Assembly (NCBI GenBank): GCA_021521415.1
Contig: JAIQDT010003558.1
Span: 207,409-271,408, forward strand
Reading direction: 5' to 3'
Source: Bidens hawaiensis
Taxonomy: Eukaryota; Streptophyta; Magnoliopsida; Asterales; Asteraceae
Length of the DNA stretch: 64,000 bases
The notes beneath the pieces are model-generated. The model worked only from the letters and a program-made list of their open reading frames with translations, did not search any database and was not told the DNA's origin. The translations under genes were made by a program, and so were the position numbers. Shown piece after piece: positions 46,414 to 57,403 of this stretch. Position 1 is the first letter of the stretch; the number at the start of each line of letters is the position of its first letter.

Positions 46414-48493
46414 ATGGAGATGGTTGCAGCAGAAAGCATCGGAGGCGGAGTAGACCTAACGCCACCACTCTCACCAATCTCCTACTCTCTCCACGACTCT
46501 TTCCTTCAATCCTCCGACATCCGCACCGCCCACCTCTTACTCCTCCAAACCAAACGCCCAATCAAATCTCACCACCGTCTTCACGGCCTCATGACCAACC
46601 GTCACAATCTCCTCCTTACATCCACCGTTCACGACGACCTCTCTACCTCAATCAAAAACGACGCTATGGCCATTGCAAAAACAGAGGATGTAACACTCGA
46701 AGAAGCAGAGGCTGTGTTATGCGTGGTGCTAACAAACGCCGTGGAGGTGCAGGATAGCACCGGTCAATCGGTTGGGATTGCGGTGTACGATACGACTTTC
46801 TCCTGGATTAACCACAGCTGTTCTCCAAATGCCTGCTACCGCTTCCTCCCGCCCGAGGCTCCGAGTAATGGCCAACGGTGTCTCATCGTTCCAGCGTGTT
46901 CTGAACCGATTGACGATTCTGAGTTGTTAATAGGTAAGGTGACTTGATTGAATTGGTACTGTTGTGTGGATGTGGAATTTACTTTTTGTGTTATATGACG
47001 CAGGATCGAGTGGTGGTCCGAGACTAGTTGTTAGGAGTATAAAACCGATAGAGAAAGGGGAGCCGGTTACCATCTCGTACACGGACCTGCTACAGCCGAA
47101 GGTGAACAGATATAACATAAAATGATTATTAAACAAACGCACGATCAAACTTAGTAAAATAGTACTCATAGGAAGCTATTGGTAGAGTATAAAGGATTGT
47201 AATTAGACGGTCAGGAACGAGTTTTGGTAATCTTAGTCTTATACTTGATTTAAAACCTGGTCTCATACCGGGCCTAATACAATCAGTGAATCAGGCATAG
47301 TTTGTTAAGAAATACAAGTTTTTTCTTACCATTCTAGTTGTTATATCATTTTATGTTTATAACAACTAAAATATATTAATTATGATGAATTACATACATA
47401 TTAGAGTCATCATAAAAATGTTTGAAATATTTCAAAAATGTTAAATTCATGATGATATAAGTTCTACTTACCCTAAAAAACCATTATTTAAAATGAAATC
47501 TTTCTGTTCTGCTATGTTATATTCTAGGAGTTGAGACAATCAGAGCTGTGGTCCAAGTACCGATTCACATGTTGCTGTCATCGGTGTGTTGCAAATCCTT
47601 TAACCTATGTTGATCAGCGTCTACAGGTAACAACTTTTGTGATGACATACAACTATACAAGGACAGATTTTGATGATAAATATATTCTCTATGTTTTCTA
47701 GGAAACTTGTGGGAGCAATAATGAGTTTCTTACAGAATACATAGATGATGCTATTGATGATTATCTATTGTACGATGATGCTGAATCTTGTTGCAAGAAG
47801 CTTGAGGATGCTCTTTTAAATCATGAACTTAAGTTACATCCACAAAACCATTTGTGTTTAAACGCGTACACGACTCTTGCTTCCGCATATTCGAGTGCAA
47901 GTGCAATCGCAATCGCAATGGAGGATGAAGATGGTTTGAAAATGAAGCGATTCAGCGCTGCGTACTCTCTCTTACTCGCACTACTAACTCATGATCTTTA
48001 TCTCAACGAATCTAGTTTAGCTGTTTCTGTGTCAAATTTTTGGGTCGGTGCTGGCGAATCATTAATAAATCTCGCTAAATATTTAGTGTCTTCTGGTTCG
48101 AGTAAATTGGTTTTAAAGTGTGAATGTGGGTTAATAGATGTATATGAAGAAGCTAGTTTTGAGGTATCGAAGGAGAAGGTTTTCAAGTGTATGATTGACG
48201 TAATAAGAGGGGTGAATGTGTGGAAGTTTTTGGTAGTTGGAAACGGTTATTTAGAAGTTGTTAAAGATCTCATGGATTTGAGATGGTTTGAGTCAACGAA
48301 GACAGTGGCTGAAAATGTTTCATCATTTTCAAATGTCTGTGACTACCAAGATGTTTTCGGGTTAGGTGCTCATTGTTTGTTATATGGAGGGATTCTGTCC
48401 AACATTAGTGGTGGACGCAATTCATATTTGAGTTGTTATGTTCGACAGCTTTTGTGTGAATTATCGATTATGAAGTATGATGGGAGAATTTAG
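46414..48493 (+). CDS. SET-domain protein, SDG41-like
   Basis: Four exons: 46414-46933, 47004-47101, 47528-47626, 47702-48493; borders GT...AG, phases 1, 0 and 0. The product is about 502 residues. I chose the ATG reading MEMVAAESIG, as the family starts with MEM near a conserved LTPPL; an upstream in-frame ATG is less likely. SET motifs: INHSCSPNA (exon 1), YTDLLQPK (exon 2), and the post-SET cysteines CCCHRC (exon 3); a helical C-terminal half follows. It resembles the SMYD-like SDG41 group. The zinc-finger cysteines usually found between the N-terminus and the SSDIR block are absent, and the text jumps from SLHDSFL to SSDIRTA. The stop TAG uses the first G of a MITE inserted at 48493, so the C-terminus may be shortened. 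Methyltransferase activity is not shown. Confidence 0.82.
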
Positions 48494-48620
48494 GGGCTGT
48501 TTGGTAGCTTTTAATGATTCTGTTAAGAGATTATCTCTGAATCGGTCAGAGGTAGAGTGTGTTTGGTTCATTAAAAAGGCACATCTCAATGGTTCATGGA
48601 TCCTCTTAATGGGTAAGTTT
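48493..48620. mobile_element. PIF/Harbinger MITE, left end only
   Basis: GGGGCTGTTTGGTAG, directly preceded by TTA, matches the left end of the element at 15828, as do the following GAATCGGTCAGA and TGTTTGGTTCA words. I found no matching right end (CCAAACAGCCCC), so it is a truncated copy; its end at 48620 is approximate. Confidence 0.75.
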
Positions 48621-48877
48621 CAAAATTATAGCGAGTTTACGTTAAGTTTTACTATGACCAATCTACTGTTATCCATTGTATGATCTTTTTCACAACCTTG
48701 TCGTCTAGTACTTTAGAACTGCAAACTCAAACCCCTCGTTCCTTAAGCGTAGACGCAAACACTTGTGTAATTTTCGACATTTTCGTATATGTGGTCATAT
48801 TTTAGCTGTTTGAAGTTTAAGTTTTCTGAAATTATTTTGTGAATTTGTCTTATTTAGGGGTCTAAATACACTGTTTT

Positions 48878-49140
48878 ATATGGAAAGCACCATTGAGCTG
48901 CTTACCACGAAATCTGCTTTGGCAGCTAGTGGTATTTGGATTACTACTGACGTGTGTGATGGGTGGATGTTTCTCTGAAACCGTGGATCATCTACTAGCA
49001 GCTTGCGTCTCGGTTCGATTGATTTGGTCAAGCATCCTTAGTTGCGTTAGTGTCCAAGTTAATACCCACTATGGGACGATCAAAGAGTTGATGGAGCTCC
49101 CCGAAAAGGCACATTTTAATTTTTACCTCAGATGAATAAC
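48878..49140 (+). pseudogene. LINE reverse transcriptase C-terminal (zf-RVT) fragment
   Basis: Broken frames encode a piece like the zinc-binding end of plant LINE ORF2: the ETVDHLLAAC segment followed by RLIWSSILSC. At least one frame change is needed, so it is dead. It is followed at about 90 bases by the SINE/LINE tail module, in the same orientation. Confidence 0.6.
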
Positions 49141-49225
49141 AAGTGATAGCCGAAAGACAAGGGTACATGCACCGATCAGCCGGTGTCCCGATGATTGAGT
49201 GCTATGTGCCTTATGTCCAAGGCTA

Positions 49226-49391
49226 GATGCAAAACTACTATCGAGCCGGGGGTCTCACCGAAAGCAGCCTCTCTATCCTTATAGGGTAGAGGTAAGGCTG
49301 TCTACATCTTACCCTCCTCAGACCCTACCATAGCTTTGCTATTGGTGGGATATACTGAGTACGATGATGATGACGACGACGACGACGACGA
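49226..49391 (+). mobile_element. SINE/LINE tail module with (GAT/GAC)n end
   Basis: Begins near TATCGAGCCGGGGGTCTC, runs through AGCCTCTCTATCC and GCTATTGGTGGGATATAC, and ends in a GATGATGACGACGAC tail. It matches the inserts at 43730 and 16992, but here similar-looking sequence continues upstream into the LINE fragment, so it may be that LINE's own 3' end. I found no target duplication. Confidence 0.75.
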
Positions 49392-51508
49392 CTTATTTGA
49401 AGAGTAATATACGAGCTTATTCTCTACAATAAATCGGTCTCACTTGTAGAGGTAATTTTCCCATTTTGGATTGGAAGAAGTGACTCGGTTTTAATTTTAT
49501 CGTATTTTGTTTCTGCTTTATATATTTTGTATTCTTCGCAAGCACTTTGCTTGGTTTTCTAATGTAAAAATAAATTAACTTAAATGACGAGCTCAGTAAT
49601 GGAACAGCATCAAAAGTATGGATCCCGAAATTCGCCAAAATGGGTACTGGTACTGAAAATGCTCACTACGTTACGGTACCGATATCGAATGCCAAAATTG
49701 GTAAAATACCAGTACCGATCCTGAAAATCTCAAAAGTAGATACCGAAAATACTCTGTAAAGCATAGGCAGGTTTACATAGATTGAAGGGTGGGCCAATCC
49801 TAATTTGTAGTGTGTGGCCCTAATTGGTGATGTAATTAGTAGCCATATTTCTTGTTTTAGTTTATGTGTCCACCCTCCAAAACTTCAAGCTTAAAACCCA
49901 AACCAATTGAAATCTTGCCCTAATTGGTTAAATTTGATTTTTTTATTGTAACCGGAACTATTTGCTCATCTATGTTATATCATATATGTTAAGAGAAGAG
50001 GCACATTCATTGCGATTGAATTGTGTGCCATGTAATTTAAAGCATGTAAAATGCGGTTTTGTTTTTATTGTATTTCTTTAATTGATGTCAGAAAAGATGA
50101 TTATTATATTATGAAAGAGGAATTCTAGCAACACATAATTGTTATATTTGTAAACTTAAAAGTACATTTCATTTCTTGCACCTCATGTGTTAGGATAATG
50201 TAATCAATATGGTTCCTATATTTGATATCAACTCCCGTAGTCACGCTTAGCCAAAAGTAAAGAAAGTACAAAATAATGAAAATTACAGTTAATATTAAGA
50301 GGCGGATTTTGACGAACTTATGAGCACTTTTGTCCTGTAGATGGGACCACATGATGAGTTATTGAAAAGTTTCGTGTAGACAACAAAACAAAATTGTCAA
50401 CTTAAAAAATAAAATTTGGATTTTCTACTTGATAAATCAGCTAGAATAGTAGAATGTTGGTTTAAAAAAAAACAAAAAATCTACCAATATCAGTTCTAGT
50501 ATCAAAAATAAAAATGTAACATCACCAGACTCTACTAAAACTCTAAAAGTGAATTTATAAGGTCACTTGTGGTAGTGGGGCGCCATGGAGATGTAAAAAA
50601 GCCCTATAGCGCCGGGAACACCCCCTAGCGTTTTGGAATTCAAATCTCTCTGAGCGCTTTATTCAAAACGCCCCAAAATTTTAATGATGAAGCCGTTATT
50701 CATGAGAACCAATGGAATTAAAGGAGGGGTGATTCCCCCTCCATCTACTACGTTCGGTCTAAATTTATCACAACTCTTAAGTTGTGTTTCGTGAAGACGT
50801 CATCCATGACACATGGGCATGATGACACCATGAACACCGTACCGCCAGGCGCTATGTGCATAACGATGTGAAACACTAATTATTAGTCCACTGATGACCA
50901 AACACTAATTGTTATAATTCTTATTGTTATTGTTATTGTTATTGTTATTGTTTTGTTTTTCTTTTCTTTTCTTTTAATATCTAGATAAATCTAGTTAATC
51001 CATAACGCTTAAATTAAAAGGGTGATTAGATAAATCTAGTTAATCCCCAACGCTTAATTTAAAAGGATGATCACTACTACATACATAGTAGTAATGTGAC
51101 ACAATAACTAGCTCCTGCTACTTAAATCACAATACACAGCCTTATTATACTTGGTCTTTTGACATAGGTCGGTACCACCTACATTAATCAACAAAGGTAG
51201 CTGTAGCAAATCAGTTAGCTTGATGGACAAAATGGCACCGGGATAGCCGACACTTCCATAATTTATAATTTTCTATTTTAAAGGGTGGTTAGGGATAGTA
51301 AAAGCTTGTTTAAAATTTTGCAACTGTTACTTGCAACAAACATTTGGAATATAGCATGTATGAGTGTATGACTATAGTTTATTCAATCAACGATGATGGT
51401 GTTTCTGAAGTTATTTTATAATACTCTCTAAATTATCTTTTATCACCTAGTGTCGTCATAAAGTGTGAAATCATTTGGCAATTAACTGGTCAATGATGTA
51501 AGCGTCTA
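49392..51508. other. Intergenic, no gene seen
   Basis: AT-rich. A GGTACCG / CGGTACC-style stretch (49600-49760) recalls the nested element at 29330. A GCGTTTTGG...CAAAACGCC block (50560-50760) resembles the right end of the element at 36146. A (TTATTG)n run lies at 50921-50953. Confidence 0.45.
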
Positions 51509-52306
51509 TAGAGGTAAAATATCAAAAAGACTTAAATACTCTCAAGTACCACCCGTGGGTCAATGGGAAGCTTCCTATGAGCCACCCGCGGGACACATGG
51601 ATCACCTGCATAACTTGTATAAGGAACAATGACCTTATATCACGAGCGGAAGTATCCAGGCACCCTCATACGTCGTCCACACGATATCACATCTACCCAC
51701 TAAAAGTGGCTAAGAGGCAATGCCAACAGGACAACTGTAAATAACTAATTATCTTCTAGAAGAACAACCAAGATTGTTACTTGGAGAATACGTGACTCGT
51801 CAGTCAATGAATGGACATCTAGCCAGGTTATTAAAACCATGCACATAGCCAGGGTTTGATTCGTCCTATCATAAAGTGACGTGTGTCCAGGTTGTTATAA
51901 CCATGCACATGAGACGTATAGCTTAACCTATCACAAAGGGACACGCGTCCAGACGGTTATTAAGATCTTCTAGAAAGGGACAGATGGCCCAACCACAATT
52001 CCCACATCCCTCGGCTATAAATACCATCTCAATCTCCATGAGGTATTCATTCACTCTCACTAGACTTACTCTAAATACTTTAGTACTTTCTCTCTTAAGA
52101 ATTGTACTGATTCTCACGCCGGATGGTGGTTACGGGAAGACCCCCTCTTGTCATTCCCGTTACGAGACTCACGATGTTTGTTTTGCAGGTTCCGGTCATT
52201 GGACTTTGGGAAGTTATACTCGTATTGTGTTGGTTGTTATTGTATCCTACCATGTAGACTCATTGGATCCAGGACCCATTAAGAGGATCGGATCCGTGTT
52301 TCTTCA
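51509..52306 (+). repeat. Solo LTR of the Tat family
   Basis: It aligns along its length with the LTR at 9453-10256: shared CACCCGCGGG, ACACGCGTCCAGACGGTTAT, CGGCTATAAATACC and GGATCCGTGTTTCTTCA. No internal retrotransposon sequence adjoins either side, so it is what remains after recombination between two LTRs. I could not find a clear five-base target duplication (GTCTA on the left, ATTCC on the right), which suggests age or border uncertainty. Confidence 0.85.
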
Positions 52307-52595
52307 ATTCCTTTTACTATTTATACCTTTTATGTTCGTGACTTGTTAGACGTCCATCACTCGATAAGTAGTAAAGTTCATCCCAATAGCTCATTTCATT
52401 TCCAACCTAGCGTATTCCTCATTTGGGCAAATATGAATTATAACCACGTGCTCATACGTTAAGTAATAAGTCAGTCGAGAAACTTTTAAGTAGAGACAGT
52501 AAAATGTGTAATACATGACTAAAAGTGAATACGTGAGATGGCGGTCACATAAAATACGGACACTTGGTTTAAAGGACGATTTTACTATTGACTAA
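52307..52595. other. Spacer
   Basis: Ordinary AT-rich sequence between the solo LTR and a short Helitron. I see no gene. Confidence 0.5.
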
Positions 52596-53162
52596 TCTAT
52601 ACTATTTAATAAATAAAGATTTCTAAATGTCACATGTTATCACTATATTTATCCTTACAAAAATTTTCCCTCCTCTCTCTCATATTAAATACATTTCTCT
52701 ATTTAATATTTCATTTTCAATATTTAATAATTCCATCCTAACTTAAAAGAATTAATATCATCATAAATATGTTAATTTGTTTAATTTGTTTAATATAAAA
52801 TATATTTCATTATTTATTAATATTAGATTTTTATAAGTAACCAATACGAAACGGGTGGGTTTCTTAACTGATTAAAGTATCAAAGATTGTTTATGTCGAA
52901 ACTGTTTAAGATTAAAATGAGTATTGGTCCACGAGTTGGTTTAAAAAAGTACCATTTACACCTAAGTTTTGATATTGAAAATAACAAAGAAATAATTTAT
53001 AATTTTTTAATTTTCTAATAACTTTTTTATTTCCAAATTACGTAATATGTAAATTTCTTTTACCGTATAATATACTTTTATATATGTGATACCTTTTTTT
53101 TATGTTGTTATTTAAAAAAAATACTTATTTTAACTCGTGTGCTACATGGGTAACTAACCTAG
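52596..53162 (+). mobile_element. Short non-autonomous Helitron
   Basis: Starts TCTATACTATTTAAT after an A and ends CTAG before a T (53159-53162), the standard Helitron ends and A|T target. A decayed stem (ACTCGTGT / ACATGGGT) lies about nine bases before the end; its mismatches are those expected if C has mutated to T. At 567 bases it has no coding capacity. Confidence 0.72.
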
Positions 53163-53845
53163 TAATAAATATAGGTGTAAAACATGGGAAAAAAAAAGGA
53201 TTTTTGTGTTCTGTGACCACCGACAGAAAAGATTATAGGCCTCGTGGGTAATGCTTAAAAATATAGCTTACACAAAACTTATGAATAATTATATTAAGAT
53301 ATTTTAGAAAGAAAGGTTTTGATATTTGAGTGACAGAAAACAGGAATTGACAGGCACGACCGACAGCTAGTTCAGACAATACCTTGTGTGGCACTTTCAT
53401 TTCCACGTGTATCATATGTCACAATCGCCATTTGTTGAATCCCCCCTCCTGTACTTGTGTTTGTTTTACAATTTTACCCTAACGCTCAAGAATACATATA
53501 TACAATTAGTATATCAACTTATTATATCATACTAAGTTGTTACCTAGCGCGTTACGCCGGCTTGTTCTGTGTTGGTAACATCCGGACGTTGTTTCCGTAA
53601 GTTGGTGCGAATTTGATTGCTATCGGCTATGTTTTTTACGGTATCAAAACTAAACCCAAAAAATAATTAATCAAACTAACGTATTTAGAACAAATTAAAA
53701 AACGTAAAACCACACCATCTTGCTTTTTCATTGCTTGAGTTAGTATAAGGCCAATAACCATTTAACATAGTTCATAACCATTGAACCCCACTTTTTTGCA
53801 TTTTAATTTGATTTTTGTCATTTTTACTATGTGACTTGACGTGGA

Positions 53846-54840
53846 ATGTTTAACCGGACGGGACAGAAAAAAACCCAAATATTAGTGATAGACAATCGGT
53901 CGTCCGTTCTAAATCAGTTTCATTCGGATGGGTCATTGGCTATGCTTACTGTTGATTTCTCCAATGCCTTCAACTTAGTAGATAGGACGACCCTTCTACA
54001 TGAGGTTCGGAGTCGATGTCCTTCAATTTCTCTTTGGGTGGATTTTTTATATGGGCAGTCGGCTAGGTTATATGTGGGTGATACTTTCATTAAATCCACC
54101 ACTGGGGTTCAACAGGGGGACCCTCTTGGGCCTCTCCTTTTTGCCTTCGCTTTGCACCCACTTGTTCACCAAATCAGAGATCGGTGCAAGCTTCTCTTTC
54201 ATGCTTGGTACTTGGATGATGGCACGATTATCGGGGATACTAGAGAGGTAGCCAAAGCATTAGATATTATCAGGTCTGAGGGGCCTCGTTTGGGTCTTGA
54301 ATTAAACGTTAAGAAAACAGAGTTATTTTGGCCAACATGCAATGGGGTGAAGGCACAGGAGGGGTTGTTCCCTTGCGGGATTGGAAGGCCGGTGCTTGGC
54401 GTGAAACTCCTTGGTGGTGCTGTAAGCCAGGATGCGGGGTTTATCAGCAGTTTGGCTATGAAAAGGGCATCTAGCGCTGTGGAACTGATGAGCTGTCTCC
54501 CAAGACTTCGGGATCCTCAATGCGAGCTTCTTTTGCTTCGCTCATGTATGGGAGTCGCCAAGCTTTTGTTCGGTTTGAGAACATGCCAACCTATGTATGT
54601 GGGGGAAGCTGTTTCTATATTTGACAATGGTCTTCGAAGGGCGATTGAGGACATCGTGGTTTGTGGAGGTCCGTTATTTGGGGATCTCCAATGGAGGTTG
54701 GCATCACTTCCGATCCGTTATGGGGGGTTGGGTCTCTGTTCGGCCGAGGATGTATCTACATATGCTTTTGTGGCTTCGAGAGCACAGTCGTGGTGTTTGC
54801 AAGACCATATTCTTCGGGGTTGTGATATTTATGGGTTGGA
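53846..54840 (+). pseudogene. LINE-type reverse transcriptase, interrupted
   Basis: About 330 codons of a non-LTR reverse transcriptase: DFSNAFNLVDR (motif A), GVQQGDPLGPLLFA (fingers/palm) and WYLDDGTIIG (active site, two Asp). The 5' portion is missing or unrecognisable and the frame is cut at 54840 by the chromovirus insertion. LINE sequence resumes at 63969 after the target duplication. The frame that runs on into the LTR is only read-through, not part of the gene. Confidence 0.85.
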
Positions 54841-56748
54841 TGTGACATCTGCCCCGATCCGACCCGACCCAGGTACCCGTTTCTCTGACCCGATCTCTCT
54901 TTTATTATTTAATATTTATACTTATATTTTACCTTTAATAATAATATATATTTTCCTTCCCGCCTCTCTCTCTCTTTCTTTCCGCCGTCCCGTCCCTCTT
55001 CCTTCTCTCTTTCCGCCTTCTTTTCCCTCTTGTCGCCGTCCCACCCTTACGCTTTGTTTCCCTCCTCTTTGCTTGTCCTTTGGTTCTTCCCGCCAAAGGA
55101 TGTCTACAGCTCCACGCGCCAGACTCCTTACATGGAAGCCTGCGTGAAGACATCTTGTTCCTGCGATGCGTGAAGAGAACTCTTCTCGCAGCGCGCTAAG
55201 AATGCATGTTCTTCCCGCAATGCGCTAAGAATGTATGTTCTTCCCGCGATGCGCTTAGAATTCTTGTTCTTCACGCAGCACGCTAAGGATTTGTGATTCT
55301 TCCCGCAGTGCGCTAAGGATTGTTGTGCCAGCCTTCGCGCTCGCGCACTCAGCCTTCCCGCGCTTAACCCTTGTATCTTCTGTTTAAATCTAGCCGTTTG
55401 CTTTTGTGTTGTCTTATCTTCTGTGCTGTTGACCTAACCTATCTAATGTCTGAATAGTTACTTTCGGCGCAGCATGCGTACCAACCCCCATTGGTTGGTA
55501 GAAAAAGTGACTGACATTATCTTTTGAGATCTGCTTTTGCCATGCTTGACCAGTACCTTTATCTGAACCGCCCATGCCTGTTACTGTGCCCTGTCAGCTT
55601 TATCTTGCCCCCTGCAGCTGCCATATCTTTTGATATCTTTTGCTTTTGGATTCTTATGCTTTTTGATATCTTTTGCTTTTTGAGATCTTTTCCCCTTTTC
55701 TAGGGATTATGTCTCCTAGGGTTTCTCTATAAATAATAGTATTATTTTTCCTAACACATCACACACAAAACACTTAATCTCTCCTGTTCTCTTGCCCCTT
55801 GCTCTCTCTGCCGTCTTCCTCTCTGCCTCCGTCTTCCTCCTTGTTCTTCCTGCTTTTCCGGTAATATATATTATAATTTACTTATTAATTATGCTAACTT
55901 ATAATCAAAACTTAAAACAAATCATTTAAAACAATAATCTTTAATTATAGGTTAACCTTGCTTGTTTAAAAGTTGGTTCTTGCTTTATCTATCACCGCAT
56001 CGTTTATCATGTGAGTTATCTCGTATCTAATCCCTTTTTATTTTAAATGCTTTGGGATGTTCATGTGTTCATACAAAACTTGAGTCTTAAACTTGTTTTT
56101 GAACTTTAGTCGCGCAGTATCCCATGTGTTGAGGACGTTTACTTGGCTGTTTATTTGTATGTGTGTATCATTAACCGCTTTGTTCGGCCTATTCCGCAGT
56201 TCCGTTGGTACCATTAGTTGAACACGGGAGACCTATCGTTTACGGTTTTCTTTGTTTACACTTGCACAGATGTTTTCTCGTTTTTATGCTCAATTGGGAG
56301 CATGGATTGAACTATGATCTATGAACTATCTTAGGCTTGATCACAATCTGATTACACCCTTGTTAAACTCTAGACATACACGTGTTGCGCGCAGATTTAC
56401 TGTGATTATCTATGATTATCTATTAAACTTGATTTCTCACCAACACGCAAGTGTTTGACGTTTATTTTAACACATGTTCAGGTTTGCAGTAGCTGTTTTG
56501 GGAGCTTAAGGACACGTAGGAAGTTCTTTATTTTGGACCTAGATTAAAATGTATCAAGACAAGTTTTCGCTGTTCGAATGTTATAATTTATAATATATTG
56601 ATTTATGTTTGATTTATGTTCTTTATTTTCCCCGCTGCGCGTGCGCGATAAAATGTGTATTAATAAATATTGACACCAATAGTGTCGCGAGTAATGAAGC
56701 AATATGTGGCGCCCCGATGTATAATCCGCCTTTGGTCGGGGTGTTACA
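54841..56748 (+). repeat. 5' LTR of the chromovirus
   Basis: Begins TGTGACATCTGCC and ends GGGGTGTTACA. TATA box TATAAATA at 55728-55735; CT-rich leader after it. About 4.5 units of a 29-30 base repeat (core GCGCTAAGAAT...TTCTTCCC) lie upstream at about 55187-55331. TGTG...CGGGGTGTTACA ends are usual for plant chromoviruses. Confidence 0.95.
55187..55331. repeat. 29-30 bp tandem repeats in the LTR
   Basis: Four to five diverged units with the core CGCTAAGAAT and TTCTTCCCGC, repeated at the same place in the 3' LTR (about 62400-62545). Located upstream of the TATA box, they could act as enhancer repeats; this is inference. Confidence 0.75.
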
Positions 56749-56751
56749 GAT

Positions 56752-56763
56752 TGGTATCAGAGC
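56752..56763 (+). other. Primer binding site (tRNA-Met initiator)
   Basis: TGGTATCAGAGC starts three bases after the 5' LTR. It is complementary to the 3' end of the initiator methionine tRNA, the usual primer of plant gypsy elements. Confidence 0.93.
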
Positions 56764-56990
56764 TCGTTGACTTTAGGATAGGTGGTTAGACGTAACGGCC
56801 TAGAATACCTAAGAGTCCCTTCTCGCGCATGAGAGAAATCTCATGTTTGCGCACTTATTGTTAATTACTCGTTAATTATGAATATGCTCGCGCTTGCGCA
56901 GTATATGATTTTATGTTTTATTTCGCGATATTTCGATTTTTGTTGAATTTCGATTTTTATTGATTTTACTTACATATTCGTTTGTTGAAT

Positions 56991-57254
56991 TTGAAAATCC
57001 GAAAAGTCATGGTGATACATGAATAGTTGATTTTCAATTTCCATTTACGATTATGTTCTGAGGTTGGAGACTTGAAAAGTCATGGTGATACATGAATTGT
57101 CAACCTCCAATACTCATTTTCTTGTATATTTTATATTGAATATTGGAAAGTCATGGTGATACATGAATCGTCAATCTCCAATACTCGTTTACTAGCTATT
57201 TTAAATTGAGAACTCGGAAAGTCACGGTGATACGTGAATTGTCGGTTCTTGATT
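56991..57254 (+). ncRNA. Array of four structured stem-loop repeats in the gag leader
   Basis: Four units spaced 73, 71 and 71 bases share the core AAAGTCAYGGTGATACRTGAAT. Within it, TCATG/CATGA pair around the loop GTGATA (57007-57022, 57080-57095, 57151-57166). In the fourth (57222-57237) the pair is TCACG/CGTGA, a compensated change. Each core is enclosed by an outer stem of different sequence: TTGAAAATC/GATTTTCAA (56991-57037), GAGGTTG/CAACCTC (57060-57107), TATTGGA/TCCAATA (57141-57183), and AATTGAGAAC/GTTCTTGATT (57205-57254, two G-U pairs). The array lies between the primer site and the gag start, where packaging or translation signals are expected. The function is unknown. Confidence 0.75.
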
Positions 57255-57403
57255 CGAATTTGTTACCCTTATTAAGTCTGCATTTAAAGTCATTTATTTT
57301 ACTTTAACTTTTGATAGTATCTAACTCTGCGAAACCAAGCTTTATAAGATTAAAACTTTGCGCTAAAACCAAGATATTAATTAAAATTTAAAACTTTTAT
57401 AGA

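Noticed and set aside
51984..52349. 121-codon frame over the solo LTR
   Set aside because: Lies across the LTR and its flank; no similarity to any protein that I recognise.
53525..53600. CTAGCGCGTTACGCC as a third Helitron end
   Set aside because: No hairpin at the right distance and no matching TC start; too weak to call.
54841..55147. Continuation of the LINE frame into the LTR (433-codon frame)
   Set aside because: The frame simply reads into the 5' LTR; the same codons recur in the 3' LTR at 62055, so this part is not LINE coding sequence.
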